A DNA stretch of 64,000 nt from Heterobilharzia americana (GCA_944470555.2 OX104127.1:69153646-69217645), one strand, 5' to 3'; shown: positions 47,821 through 59,955, counted from the first letter of the stretch. A program made the numbers and translations. Notes: generated by a model from the sequence alone, not told the origin.

Positions 47821-47949
47821 TTCCAAACTCACTTCCTGTTGTTTCAACGCAGGATTCAGCGCGATCGAATAAAACATCAAGCTCCAAATTCGGCATTGAA
47901 AAGGAAGTACAAACTGTTAGCCAATATTCTGCATTTGATCTGGTATTAG
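47821..47949 (+). CDS. Candidate internal exon, 129 bp, phase 1 at both ends
   Basis: Bounded by GTTAGTTTTTGTAG (acceptor with pyrimidine tract) and TTAG then GTGAGT (strong donor, 47946-47955). The frame that stays open gives 42 codons plus split codons and reads PNSLPVVSTQDSARSNKTSS then KFGIEKEVQTVSQYSAFDLV. It is polar, Ser-rich and without cysteines, as in a cytoplasmic tail or stalk. Symmetric phase supports a real exon. No homologue was recognised, and neighbouring exons were not found. Confidence 0.45.
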   Translation, partial: FQTHFLLFQRRIQRDRIKHQAPNSALKRKYKLLANILHLIWY

Positions 47950-49238
47950 GTGAGTGAAATTTACTGAAAGTTTTTGCAAACAAGCTAAACCGCATTCAAT
48001 TTAGTCATCGGGCAGCGAGACAGTTGCTGTTTAATTCACAGTCCTTAGCACTGATTGAAGATTGTTGACAAAATCTGTAGTGTGGCCACTAAGCTGAGTC
48101 ACAATGAGGTGCTTGATACTGGTAGTCGTGTAACATGATTCCTTGTTATATCAGCATTATGCATCTGTGGACGATTATCACCAACACGTATTTGTAAGCA
48201 GAAGAAAATTGGTGTTCGATACATGACAAGAACCTGCATCAGTCAGTGCAGAAGTCAGAGATATAGCTAGGTTAATGCTTTGACAACGATCGAAGCCTGA
48301 TAGGATCAGCATATCTACAATCATCGTTATTTTTCGGATACAAGCCAATTCCACGCCCAAAGTAATTGTTGCGATCTGTCGGAATACCATTCCATTTGTC
48401 GCCTCATTTGCGTGAAAGTGAAAATCACCATCAAGCCATTCACAAGAACATTTTGCAGGTTGAGCACTGACACGAAACCGCAGAGGTTGCTTTCGCGACT
48501 TCCTATCCTCAGAGAAGAACTAATGAATTCAACATGAAGCTCACTCACTGTATGTGACTACCTTCATCAGTATTCTTATTAAAAATATACAAACTATGAC
48601 TTTTATGAATATTCTAGAGGAGTTCGACTGCGCAGTACGACTTATGTATGTGCATATTCATCCATCATAACCATCATAACCAAACATTCAAATTCTACTT
48701 TTTGTTCATAACTTATGCAGCAGACATTGACTGACGGTGTGTGAAGCTGTTACTTTTCTGTGTAGACGTTTATTCATCAAAAAAATCAAGAATTGTGAAC
48801 AAAATATTTGGTTAGTCACAAGGAACACATGTAATTTGTTCGAAATCGGAATGAGATTTATAAGTGGGGAAAACGCGTGCAGTAAAGGATGAAGAGTTTT
48901 CACGCTCATTCACAAATGAAGCATTGTGTCTCTTCTGAGATCTTGCTGCTACCGGGTTAGGCAATTCAAGTGGACAATAATAAGCATTTGTGAGACGTAG
49001 ATTCTGTTTTCTCTGTGTGAAGAAGTTAAAAAGATGTGAAGAATATATTAGTGAAACTTTGGCACGTGAATAATAAATTGCCTACGAAAGTGTGCAGTGT
49101 CATAATCAGAGTATCATGATGAATAAGTAACTTGTGAAATAGGTGCAACCTGCTTGTAATGTCTTTCCGATCTTCGCAAGGTATATTTTGTTGTGAATTA
49201 CTCAGATCATAAGGTCAGTTATCTAATTAATACGAATC
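47950..49238. other. Non-coding stretch
   Basis: Short frames only, for example on the minus strand at 48178-48548, without motifs or copies. Ends at the target site of RTE G. Confidence 0.45.
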
Positions 49239-49250
49239 ACTTCACTCTAA
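49239..49250. repeat. TSD of RTE copy G, 5' side
   Basis: ACTTCACTCTAA, repeated exactly at 51888-51899; the bases on either outer side differ. Confidence 0.95.
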
Positions 49251-51887
49251 CTGGACAAGACGTCAGTTGGCGATATCAAAATTCTAATGGGCGACATGAA
49301 TGCCAAACTGGGAGGGGACAACACGGGAAGAGAACTAACCATGGGTCGAGAGGCGCTAGGTGAAATGAATGAGAATGGAGAATTGTTTGCAGAATCCTGC
49401 GCATTCAACGATTTGGTGATTGGAGGCAATGTGTTCAAGCACAAGGATATCCACAAAGCGACATGGACTTCACCAGATGGACACACTAAAAATCAAATCG
49501 ACTTTATCTCAATCTCAAGAAAATGGAGACGCAGCCAGCCTACTGTACACAAGGTCAAGAAGAGGAGCAGATGCTGTCTCAGACCACTATCTAGTGCAAG
49601 GAACCTTCCAAATCAAGTTGAAAGCCTTCAAGGAAGCTGGTGATAGACCTCAATTCAAGTACAACACTCGGAAACTGAAGGATGAAACTACAAAGGAGGT
49701 CTTCACGGCAGCCATCAAGACAAAATGGGAGACATCGAGGAACATCCGTGAAGAAACCTGTGTGGAAGAACACTGGAAGTCTTTGAAAGCTATGTGGAAA
49801 GAAACCTGCACAGCCGTATTAGGAAGGAAGAAGAAAGAAGACAAGGAATGGATCTCGACAGATACCTGGAAGCTGATAGAGGAGAGGAGGATGGTGAAGC
49901 AGAAGATAAACCAGTGCAAGGATGCTCAACGACAAGAGGAACTGAGCACAATGTATAAAACACTGGACAAAGAAGTGAAGAATAGTGCACGGAAAGACAA
50001 AAGACACTTCTACGAAACACTGGCAAGTGAAGCAGAACAGGCTGCAGGTAGGAGAGACAGAGACCTGACGACATTGTATCAAATAACCAGGTTGCTATCT
50101 GGGAGGGGAGAGATCAACACAGATGAAACCAATAAAAGATGATGAAGGGAATCTAATTACCAAAGAAGAGAAACAGAGGAAACAATGGGCCGACCACTTC
50201 AAGAAGCTCTTGAATCGACCACCACCACCACCTGCACTTCGTCCTGAAATACCACCTGCAGCCGCTGAATTACAAGTGAACATAAATCCCCCAACGAAAA
50301 TGGAAGTCCTGAACGCCATAAAGTTACTGAAATCCGGGAAAGCAGCAGGACCAGATGGAATCCCATCAGAAGCACTGAGAACAGATGCAGAGACAACAGC
50401 GGACATGCTCACACCACTATTGCAGAAGGTGTGGAAGGAAGAGAAGGTACCTGCCAATTGATTGGAAGAAGGGTTACCTTGTCAAACTCCGGAAGAAGGG
50501 AGACCTCAGTGTTTGCAAGAACTGGCGCGGAATCACTCTCCTGTCCACCCAGTGCAAGCAAAATATTAAGCCGCATCATCCTGGAGAGGCTTAAAGACGC
50601 ACTGGATTCAAAACTGCGACCGGAACAGGCAGGCTTCAGGAAGTACAAATCATGTGCAGACCAAATTGCAACGCTACACTACGCATCATCATAGAACAGA
50701 GCATAGAATGGCAATCAGCTCTCTGCCTCAACTTCATCGACTTCGAGAAGGCCTTTGACAGCGTCGACCGAGAGGTAATTTGGAAACTGCTTCAATACCA
50801 CGGAGTACCGCAAACCTTTATCCGCCTCATTCAACACCTACGTGAAGATGCCACATGCCAGCCAAGTAATTCACAATAGGAAGCTCAGTGATGCTTTTGA
50901 AGTGAAGTGAAGACAGGAGTGAAACAAGGTTGCCTACTATCCCCCATGATATTCCTTATTGTGGTGGACTGGATCATGCAGCAAACAGTAGGCAGCGAGA
51001 AGAGGGGGATACAATGGCTGGACTGCGGAAAAGAACCTAGAAGACTTGGATTTCGCCGATGACTTATGCCTAATGTCACATAAACTTGAAGATCTGCAGG
51101 CAAAAACTAACAAGTTGATAGAAGAGGCAGCGAAGACGGGACTTCAGGTGAATATAGAGAAGACAGAAGTGATGAAGATACCGCACCACCACCATCAACA
51201 ACAACAACAAACTCCAATCACCGTCAACGGGAGAAACTTGAAGGAAGTAACCTCCTTCACCTATCTAGGAAGCACTGTTTCAACTACAGGCAGCACAGGC
51301 ACAGACGAGGATGTCAAAGTCAGAATCGGAAAAGCAAGACAGGCCTTCATTAGCCTGAAACCAGTGTGGAGATCTACTGCACTGCACTCAGCATGTGGAA
51401 CAACATCCGGATTTTCAACACCAACGTCAAGTCAGTGCTTCTGTATGGCTCAGAGACTTGGCGCGTCACGAAAGGCATTTCCAATAAACTACAGACATTC
51501 ATCAACAACTGCTTACGCTCGCTGCTGAAGATCAGATGGCCAGAAAGAATAAGCAACAAGGAACTCTGGGAACGAACCAACCAAGAACCTATCACGCAAC
51601 AAATATGCAGGAAGAAGTGGAGATGGATTGACCATGCACTGAGAAGGCCGACTGAGGACATCACGCGTCAGGCCAGGTACTCGAGTGGAATCCCCATGGG
51701 AAGCGACGAGTTGGGTGTCCGTGGTGAGGGTGACATGGAGGAGGTCGTGCGAGGAGGAAATGAGAGGTTGTGGGCTGTCGTGGGACCAGGTTCAAAAGAT
51801 CTCAGAGAACAGAGGTCACTGGAGGCGTGCTACTGAAGCCCTATGTTCCACTAGGAACCCAAGGGACTAATAATAATAATAATAATA
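49251..51887 (+). mobile_element. RTE copy G: 5'-truncated insertion with perfect TSD
   Basis: 2637 bp, starting inside the endonuclease region (CTGGACAAGACG) and ending in a (TAA)n tail. Five-prime truncation plus a perfect 12-bp TSD is the usual outcome of target-primed reverse transcription, and indicates a recent insertion. It is nearly identical to copies E and H and carries the same frame-breaking insertions from 49535 onward. It lacks the E/H insertion at its very start, reading GACGTCAGTTGG as copy C does. Confidence 0.96.
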
Positions 51888-51899
51888 ACTTCACTCTAA
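51888..51899. repeat. TSD of RTE copy G, tail side
   Basis: ACTTCACTCTAA directly after the TAA tail. Confidence 0.95.
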
Positions 51900-52730
51900 A
51901 AGTAGAGCATTCGGTATGGCTTTGTGCAGCAGGAAATGTGTACTTTATGAGACTCTGTAAACTGAGTGAGATGAAACACTGAGATAATCGACGATCATGC
52001 CAATAACAGAAGAAAGGAAATAAGACTGATCTTAGAAAAGAAACTGCAAATGTGATTTATCGTCAGTCATGATGGCCACACATGCATTTCGAGATGATCA
52101 GATCTTGTTGAAATCGCCTGGCATGTAACATGTTGCATTCAGTTTTCATAGATGGTTCGAAGATAACACCTTGTTTCACTCTATTCCAATGCCTCTAAAC
52201 AACGGTCAGGAAACTATATGTGACCACGACTGGACTGGTCCTGACTGCAATACTCTAAACGTATCACGTGATGTAATGAAGAATGATGGATTTGAGGTGA
52301 GACTGCTGCAGTACATGCCAACATGTACAAACAAATGATTGTTCCATTGAGAAACATTTGTCCCTACGTATGGTGAAAGTAAACAGTAGGGCGGAAAGGT
52401 TGGCCTGCAGTTATTGCTTTGCTTACAATATACTGCAGTTATTTCTACAAAAGCAATGAATGCTTTTCAGTTTACACATCTGGTATCATGAACGCTGACA
52501 ACAAGATTTCAACTCGTCAAGCAAATACCATTCACGTTGGCAAAATCTCTCGTCATCAATGTAACTCGTCATTGTTTCCTCCGTCCAGTGAATCCAAACA
52601 CTGATTTCGTTTTGTTGTGAATATGATTGAACGGTCAGACTTTCAGCACATGAAAGCCTGAAACATGTGATTGATTTCATGTGATTTGGATGTTGCACAG
52701 CTTCGTGATAGATGTCACCTCAATACATAC
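51900..52730. other. Non-coding stretch
   Basis: No motif-bearing frame or repeat noticed. Confidence 0.45.
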
Positions 52731-52855
52731 CCATCTCAGTTGAGCAAATATTCCGATGAAATCAGGACTAGAAAACGGGTGCTGATTGAAGTAGTTCAAT
52801 AAAGAATACTTATGGTATACATAAGTTGAAGTTGCAGTCCGGATTTCACGTGGAA
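52731..52855 (-). CDS. Candidate exon, possibly the cytoplasmic tail of the gene at 53473-53960
   Basis: On the minus strand the frame is bounded by GGCCTTTGCAG (acceptor, ending 52856) and GATGG then GTATGT (donor, 52725-52730). It encodes VPREIRTATSTYVYHKYSLL and NYFNQHPFSSPDF. Its acceptor is in phase 1, which fits the phase-1 donor AAAG then GTAGGT at the end of the membrane exon at 53473. It could therefore follow that exon as a short intracellular tail. This is inference from phase and spacing only. Confidence 0.35.
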
Positions 52856-53472
52856 CTGCAAAGGCCATATTCGACGTAAAATAGCGTCTGCTATTGTTTG
52901 ATGATGTGACTTGAAGTGTCCAATCAGACGGGAAACGAGTATCTGAGAGGTTTCAAGCAAACACAAGGAACGGCTGAGCCTATCGTCAAAAGTCATATCT
53001 GAAACCAGGTAATCACATAACAATTTCACTAATTCTTCAACCGACTACATAACAATGTGACATTTCATAGTTTAGCAACACGACTCAAGGTTTGGAAAGC
53101 TAATCACTTAGCAAATTTGCAATTCATGCAAGAAGTTGTCGAAATGATCTACTTGGTATCTCGTTTTATCTGACGAAAACAAATGCCAGCTGATACATGA
53201 GGCATGAAAGCCTCTCTTCAAAACGTGCACCAACTCGTTTTTAACTGCAATTAAGTATTCGATCACAGGCATTATCTGAGATTGGAAATCAGCGGTTGCC
53301 TAGAACGCCTATTTAAGACTGTTAGACTTGAAGAGGATTCAGAAGCCAATCCATTTATCTAAAGTTGCATGAATCCTGTACACCACCAAATGTTTTCACA
53401 GAAAAGCACTTCTACTGTCAGTTTCTAACCACAAGACGCAAATAAGTGTTTTCCCATAGCATAATAACCTAC
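52856..53472. other. Probable intron or 3' flank of the minus-strand gene
   Basis: The region downstream, on the minus strand, of the donor at 53467-53472. If the membrane exon is not spliced here, the frame reads on to a stop at 53396-53398 after 25 further codons. Otherwise no feature. Confidence 0.4.
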
Positions 53473-53960
53473 CTTTCACTTTCTTCCACACGACACAAAC
53501 AATTACGGCGATGATAAGTAGAGCGAATGCCACAGCACTGTACAAGAAAGCACTCCATCCGTGTGTTTGCAAATTCGAAATGTTACTGGTTGTTTTCCGA
53601 ATCTTGTTGTGGTCGAAGACTTCCCTTGGAGTTTCAGAAATATTCGTGACGTTTTCTGTTGTTTTGTGAGAATAATCAGACACTTCATGAACGGAAGACT
53701 CACTTGACAGAGGTGATTCACTGATGTCAGTATTCTCGCTACCGAAATCCGTATGAACTGTTCCATTCTGAAATGAAGGGAAGAAAGGGGTTTTTTTGTT
53801 GCTGGTTACGTGTTGTTTACGTGTAGAAAAACATTGACTTACCTTTGCTGCAGGTGTTTTCAAACAGCCCACTGGGAAAATCTTCCTGCTTTGCAAAGGT
53901 GAAGACCCCTTGAGAAATCTAAGGTAATTTTCTTGTCGCACCGTGAGTGTTATTTGCAAA
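53473..53960 (-). CDS. Membrane-protein gene, two 3' exons; paralogue of the gene at base 1
   Basis: Exon 53843-53960, which may extend further upstream because the frame stays open, reads LQITLTVRQENYLRFLKG and ends KTPAAK. It is followed by a 75-bp intron. Exon 53473-53767 then encodes a Ser/Thr/Glu-rich stalk with possible N-glycosylation sites (NGT, NVT, NIS) and a helix (FLYSAVAFALLIIAVIVCVV). It ends in KKVK at a phase-1 donor, AAAG then GTAGGT. Stalk and helix align almost without gaps to the protein at 1-285. The predicted topology is an extracellular N-terminus with a short cytoplasmic tail. Upstream exons were not resolved; a frame at 54032-54232 with NKSFTLICAIHTRC is a candidate. 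The family is unknown to me. Confidence 0.6.
53768..53842 (-). other. Short intron, 75 bp, in frame and without stops
   Basis: Donor GCAAAG then GTAAGT (53837-53842 on the minus strand) and acceptor TTTCTTCCCTTCATTTCAG (ending 53768) are both strong. The intron has 25 codons, no stop and phase 0 at both ends, so a retained form would add 25 residues between KTPAAK and NGTVH. The frame alone would hide this intron. Confidence 0.75.
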
Positions 53961-54031
53961 CTGTTCAACACAAACTTAAAGGTGTTCGACAGTGGTAAGT
54001 AAATTTTCCTAATCTCATAACTTGTGCAGTT

Positions 54032-54232
54032 TTATACTGCCAAATGAAGAGGCAATTCAAACAAACCTAGGATATTTAAGGCGGAAGGAAAACCTCCCTG
54101 ATGGCATCGTGTGTGAATAGCACATATTAGAGTGAAAGATTTGTTGAGAAATGTTACTGTGATTGTTTTGTGACACTCGGTTAATATTAGGTTGAGTGTA
54201 ATAGCTGAAAATATTAACAAGATGTGGGTCAC
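54032..54232 (-). other. Candidate upstream exon of the minus-strand gene
   Basis: A frame with ECHKTITVTF, NKSFTLICAIHTRC and QGGFPSALNIL, without an ATG start. TATTTTCAG near 54200 could be an acceptor and CCTAG then GTTTGT near 54064 a donor. The phases do not join cleanly to the exon at 53843-53960, so the link is unproven. Cysteines suggest an extracellular segment. Confidence 0.3.
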
Positions 54233-55308
54233 ATGGAAGGGATAAAACCGAATAGATTGGGAAGGCTAGTTCAAGTGAGAATGATTGAATGAGAAATAGT
54301 CGATGAGATGCATTGGAATAATCATTAGAAGAATTTCCTTCTACATGGCAATAGGCTTTAAACAGAATTCAGGTGTGTTTTATGTTAAAGCATGCATCGT
54401 CATGTAAGAAGTGTATTCGCTGTTTATCATCTTTCATTTGGTAAAGTCATATCAAACAAATTACTAGAGAATCCAGTGTGTGTAGCACCATTGTCCAGTT
54501 GTGAGCATAATATGTTCTCAATAACTAAGTTGATCATGATGCTACCAACCTCTGCCTTCCAAAGAGCCTACATTTTGATTTGTGGATTGGCTGTCAATGT
54601 AGTAATTAGTTTGGAAAGTAGCATATATCAAGTGATGCCATATCGACCCTGTTTATTAACTTGTGAATGCCATATGATGCTGCATATTTACGTTGATTAA
54701 TTTTGTCTCTTCCGTTTTAAAACAGATACGTATATATATTCCTGATTTCCTCTACAGGTGGGAACTGAATTAAGATGAACGTAAACTTTGGAGGTATTAA
54801 AATCCGTTTGAAGTTGGATCTAGTAATCTCAACTGAATCTTGGTTTTGCTGCCTGGTGTTTAAGATAACTGCTTTGTGTGCATAATATCGTTTATCAGCT
54901 TTTGGATTAAATTCTCTTTTTATGTTGAAAAAGACGAGTGTAGATCACTTTGATTTGGTCCTTTACGGCTCTGCTCACAACTGTCAATTTTAATGGAAAT
55001 CACCTTTTGAGAATTCTGAAAACATATTTTGTTCAGGAGCATGCAATTGCAATGACATAAAGTGTAAACAAGGAAACGAGATGAAGGAACAATCTGATCA
55101 CACATGAACTTGTCGAGTGATTTATATAAAAACTGAGCAAGCCTAATAAGGCTTATAGAATTCTAATTAAGAAAGATAATAAGGGCTGAAGCAAAACAAG
55201 TTCAGGTCACCAGTATCATAAAGAGTTGAACTCAATACTAATGGGGTGAGCCTAGTGTTGACACAAATTGCATCTGGATACATAAACAGCATTTAAATTT
55301 TCAGACAA
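54233..55308. other. Non-coding stretch
   Basis: Only short frames (for example 54392-54700 +, 102 codons) without motifs. Ends at the target site of RTE H. Confidence 0.45.
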
Positions 55309-55321
55309 CAAGTGGTGAGAT
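55309..55321. repeat. TSD of RTE copy H, tail side
   Basis: CAAGTGGTGAGAT, repeated exactly at 58627-58639. Confidence 0.94.
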
Positions 55322-58300
55322 TATTGTTATTATTTATTATTAGTCCCTTGGGTTCCTAGTGGAACATAGGGCTTCAGTAGCACGCCTCCAGTGACCTCTG
55401 TTCTCTGAGATCTTTTGAACCTGGTCCCACGACAGCCCACAACCTCTCATTTCCTCCTCGCACGACCTCCTCCATGTCACCCTCACCACGGACACCCAAC
55501 TCGTCGCTTCCCATGGGGATTCCACTCGAGTACCTGGCCTGACGCGTGATGTCCTCAGTCGGCCTTCTCAGTGCATGGTCAATCCATCTCCACTTCTTCC
55601 TGCATATTTGTTGCGTGATAGGTTCTTGGTTGGTTCGTTCCCAGAGTTCCTTGTTGCTTATTCTTTCTGGCCATCTGATCTTCAGCAGCGAGCGTAAGCA
55701 GTTGTTGATGAATGTCTGTAGTTTATTGGAAATGCCTTTCGTGACGCGCCAAGTCTCTGAGCCATACAGAAGCACTGACTTGACGTTGGTGTTGAAAATC
55801 CGGATGTTGTTCCACATGCTGAGTGCAGTGCAGTAGATCTCCACACTGGTTTCAGGCTAATGAAGGCCTGTCTTGCTTTTCCGATTCTGACTTTGACATC
55901 CTCGTCTGTGCCTGTGCTGCCTGTAGTTGAAACAGTGCTTCCTAGATAGGTGAAGGAGGTTACTTCCTTCAAGTTTCTCCCGTTGACGGTGATTGGAGTT
56001 TGTTGTTGTTGTTGATGGTGGTGGTGCGGTATCTTCATCACTTCTGTCTTCTCTATATTCACCTGAAGTCCCGTCTTCGCTGCCTCTTCTATCAACTTGT
56101 TAGTTTTTGCCTGCAGATCTTCAAGTTTATGTGACATTAGGCATAAGTCATCGGCGAAATCCAAGTCTTCTAGGTTCTTTTCCGCAGTCCAGCCATTGTA
56201 TCCCCCTCTTCTCGCTGCCTACTGTTTGCTGCATGATCCAGTCCACCACAATAAGGAATATCATGGGGGATAGTAGGCAACCTTGTTTCACTCCTGTCTT
56301 CACTTCACTTCAAAAGCATCACTGAGCTTCCTATTGTGAATTACTTGGCTGGCATGTGGCATCTTCACGTAGGTGTTGAATGAGGCGGATAAAGGTTTGC
56401 GGTACTCCGTGGTATTGAAGCAGTTTCCAAATTACCTCTCGGTCGACGCTGTCAAAGGCCTTCTCGAAGTCGATGAAGTTGAGGCAGAGAGCTGATTGCC
56501 ATTCTATGCTCTGTTCTATGATGATGCGTAGTGTAGCGTTGCAATTTGGTCTGCACATGATTTGTACTTCCTGAAGCCTGCCTGTTCCGGTCGCAGTTTT
56601 GAATCCAGTGCGTCTTTAAGCCTCTCCAGGATGATGCGGCTTAATATTTTGCTTGCACTGGGTGGACAGGAGAGTGATTCCGCGCCAGTTCTTGCAAACA
56701 CTGAGGTCTCCCTTCTTCCGGAGTTTGACAAGGTAACCCTTCTTCCAATCAATTGGCAGGTACCTTCTCTTCCTTCCACACCTTCTGCAATAGTGGTGTG
56801 AGCATGTCCGCTGTTGTCTCTGCATCTGTTCTCAGTGCTTCTGATGGGATTCCATCTGGTCCTGCTGCTTTCCCGGATTTCAGTAACTTTATGGCGTTCA
56901 GGACTTCCATTTTCGTTGGGGGATTTATGTTCACTTGTAATTCAGCGGCTGCAGGTGGTATTTCAGGACGAAGTGCAGGTGGTGGTGGTGGTCGATTCAA
57001 GAGCTTCTTGAAGTGGTCGGCCCATTGTTTCCTCTGTTTCTCTTCTTTGGTAATTAGATTCCCTTCATCATCTTTTATTGGTTTCATCTGTGTTGATCTC
57101 TCCCCTCCCAGATAGCAACCTGGTTATTTGATACAATGTCGTCAGGTCTCTGTCTCTCCTACCTGCAGCCTGTTCTGCTTCACTTGCCAGTGTTTCGTAG
57201 AAGTGTCTTTTGTCTTTCCGTGCACTCTTCTTCACTTCTTTGTCCAGTGTTTTATACATTGTGCTCAGTTCCTCTTGTCGTTGAGCATCCTTGCACTGGT
57301 TTATCTTCTGCTTCACCATCCTCCTCTCCTCTATCAGCTTCCAGGTATCTGTCGAGATCCATTCCTTGTCTTCTTTCTTCTTCCTTCCTAATACGGCTGT
57401 GCAGGTTTCTTTCCACATAGCTTTCAAAGACTTCCAGTGTTCTTCCACACAGGTTTCTTCACGGATGTTCCTCGATGTCTCCCATTTTGTCTTGATGGCT
57501 GCCGTGAAGACCTCCTTTGTAGTTTCATCCTTCAGTTTCCGAGTGTTGTACTTGAATTGAGGTCTATCACCAGCTTCCTTGAAGGCTTTCAACTTGATTT
57601 GGAAGGTTCCTTGCACTAGATAGTGGTCTGAGCCTGCATCTGCTCCTCTTCTTGACCTTGTGTACAGTAGGCTGGCTGCGTCTCCATTTTCTTGAGATTG
57701 AGATAAAGTCGATTTGATTTTTAGTGTGTCCATCTGGTGAAGTCCATGTCGCTTTGTGGATATCCTTGTGCTTGAACACATTGCCTCCAATCACCAAATC
57801 GTTGAATGCGCAGGATTCTGCAAACAATTCTCCATTCTCATTCATTTCACCTAGCGCCTCTCGACCCATGGTTAGTTCTCTTCCCGTGTTGTCCCCTCCC
57901 AGTTTGGCATTCATGTCGCCCATTAGAATTTTGATATCGCCAACTGGAGTTGAGTCTTGTCCAGTGTTGATTGAAGTTGTCTGTAGAATTCCTCCTTTTT
58001 CTCTTGCTCTGCATTATTTGTAGGTGCGTGGCGTAGCATTGTATGATTGTGACCTTCCTTCCTTTTGAGTTGAATCTTGCTGTCATGATCCTGATGCTGG
58101 AGGAGATTGGTTCCCACTGCATGAGAGCCTTCGATGCTCTTGAGGACATCATGATAGCCACTCCCTCAGTGTGCTCGTGGTTGGCGTCTGGGTGACTGGA
58201 GTAGATTATTGATTCTCCAGTTGACAGTTTGGAGACTCCACTCCCATTCCATCTGCTTTCGCAAATCCCAAGCACTTCGATGTTATACCTTCTCATCTCC

Positions 58301-58626
58301 TTTGCAATCTGGGCTGCCTTACTGGGTTCAAACATGGTGCGGACATTCCATGTCCCTACGTTTACTTTCGCTTTCATCGAGAGTGAGAAGACACATCGGC
58401 CAATTGGCTTCCCGAAGGCTTTCACCAACCGGCGTCATTTCACCTCTCCGACTCCAGTGAGGAACAATATTGTTTTTATTTTTTATATTTTGTTTGTGCT
58501 TTGAAGTTTGTTTAGCGGTTAGATTTGTTTTCCGGTGTAGGGTTGCTAGCCGTATGCCCAACCTTCCCTCTTTACCCGGGCTTAGGACCGGCTAGTAACT
58601 AGTGAACTAGTTAACCAGGCGAGGTT
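55322..58626 (-). mobile_element. RTE copy H: full length, same broken frame as E
   Basis: 3305 bp from AACCTCGCCTGG (reverse complement of the right end) to a TAA-rich tail at the left. It carries the same frame-breaking insertions as E across the endonuclease and RT, for example ACTCAACTCCAG near 57950, CCAATTGATTGG near 56748 and GTGAAGTGAAG near 56310. The frame is split into pieces of 60-240 codons. It keeps GADAGSDHY where E and G have GADAVSDHY, so it is not simply a duplicate of either. Separate 13-bp TSDs show its own insertion event. Confidence 0.95.
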
Positions 58627-58639
58627 CAAGTGGTGAGAT
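58627..58639. repeat. TSD of RTE copy H, 5' side
   Basis: CAAGTGGTGAGAT, next to the leader GGCGAGGTT. Confidence 0.94.
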
Positions 58640-59060
58640 AAGTCTGTGTATTCGTCTTTGACCATATCTATACAGTACAGCATAGGCTGTCTTAATATCA
58701 ATCTTGTGACCAATTTCTAAAGTGTGTTGCAGTCGACGAAAAAAGACGTTTTTCGACTGCAGATAACAAACTGTTAGAAGTTATTCGTTCTTGGACCGTC
58801 ATAGACACCTTTTCAACAATTCTTAACTGCAAGTCACGATTGCTTCTCCCTATGTTTCTGTGACCACCCATTCATGTATATTGACAGACTCAATGAGATT
58901 TGATTTACTCCCTCGTTCAGGTTTGCGTAGAAGCATGAGTTTTGTCTTCACCACTAAGATGTCCTAAGATTTATGTTTGGAACAATCACATATGGGTGAG
59001 TAGTCTAGAGAATCGCTGCTTATACTAATGTATGGTATCAAGTACTGTAGGAAGTCATTC
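58640..59060. other. Non-coding stretch
   Basis: Continuation of the RTE H target region; no frame, repeat or RNA gene was seen. Confidence 0.5.
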
Positions 59061-59310
59061 GTGACCCAAGTAGCTCAGTGGTAACGTCGCTGACTGTAGC
59101 GTTTAGTGCAGCGGTTTCGACTCTCAGGTGGGCCATCAGCTCCGTTGAGTTTGCAGATACACCTTGTTGATAAGTGCTAACAAGCACGAGTCCTGTGTTC
59201 TAAGATTCCTGTTGATTGTCTCCAACCGGCTAACATTCATCGGAGGGCAAGGCGATAATGAACCACCTGGTTTGGTGGCAACATTGAGAAGTAATCGATA
59301 GAACTTGGTC
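59061..59310 (+). mobile_element. tRNA-derived SINE (Sm-alpha-like) with hammerhead relic, copy 2
   Basis: A box TAGCTCAGTGG (59071-59081) and B-box-like GGTTTCGACTCTC (59113-59125). The hammerhead-like part is TTGATAA (59167-59173), a clean hairpin GTGCT/AGCAC (59174-59187), then GAGT in place of GAAA and GTC at 59218-59220. Both invariant boxes carry changes, so it is not expected to cleave. The hairpin is better kept than in copy 1, and the CUGANGA box is worse. Between them the two copies show the full layout. Confidence 0.7.
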
Positions 59311-59955
59311 TGTACCCTCGACTAGACCGCATGAGAATGGTTGCTGTCCAGTGACCAGTCAAGATATGCATTGACACTGAGCCTACCTAGGTAGTATTGA
59401 GTTCAACTCTTCATGTTATTCTTCGTGGTGATCTGATTATATTTACCCTCTTTTGTTTTCCTTCCACTTTCATTGTCTTTCTTATTTATAGTTCTATTGG
59501 CTCAACTAAGCTTGCTCAGTTTTTGTATAAATTATCCGACAGGTTGTTCGGAAAATATGGTGCCAATACATCACACAAGCCTCTATGGTGATTGTACACA
59601 CCTAATGCAGCAAGCACAATATGCTGGTGGTAAACATCAATGTAAGTGTGAAACTTAGGCGCTGTGGTGGAATCAACTTGCATATTTAGTATATTGAGCA
59701 AAGTGAATAATACTGCATCACTGTTACCAAGATATCAAATAAACAAATCTAATATGTAATAGAAAAAATTCACTGCAAATTACAACACTATCCTGTAATG
59801 TGTAAATAAGTATAGTCTATTCTACTTCACTAATCACAAATCGAAATAAGCAAGTGCAATTCCATCCTAAAGTAACACAAATACCGACAGTCTAACCATG
59901 AATTATACGTCATTTTATGACACAAAAGAACAACTAGTATCACAGCACTGGATAA
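59311..59955. other. Non-coding stretch
   Basis: Short frames only (59397-59701, both strands), no motif. Confidence 0.45.
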
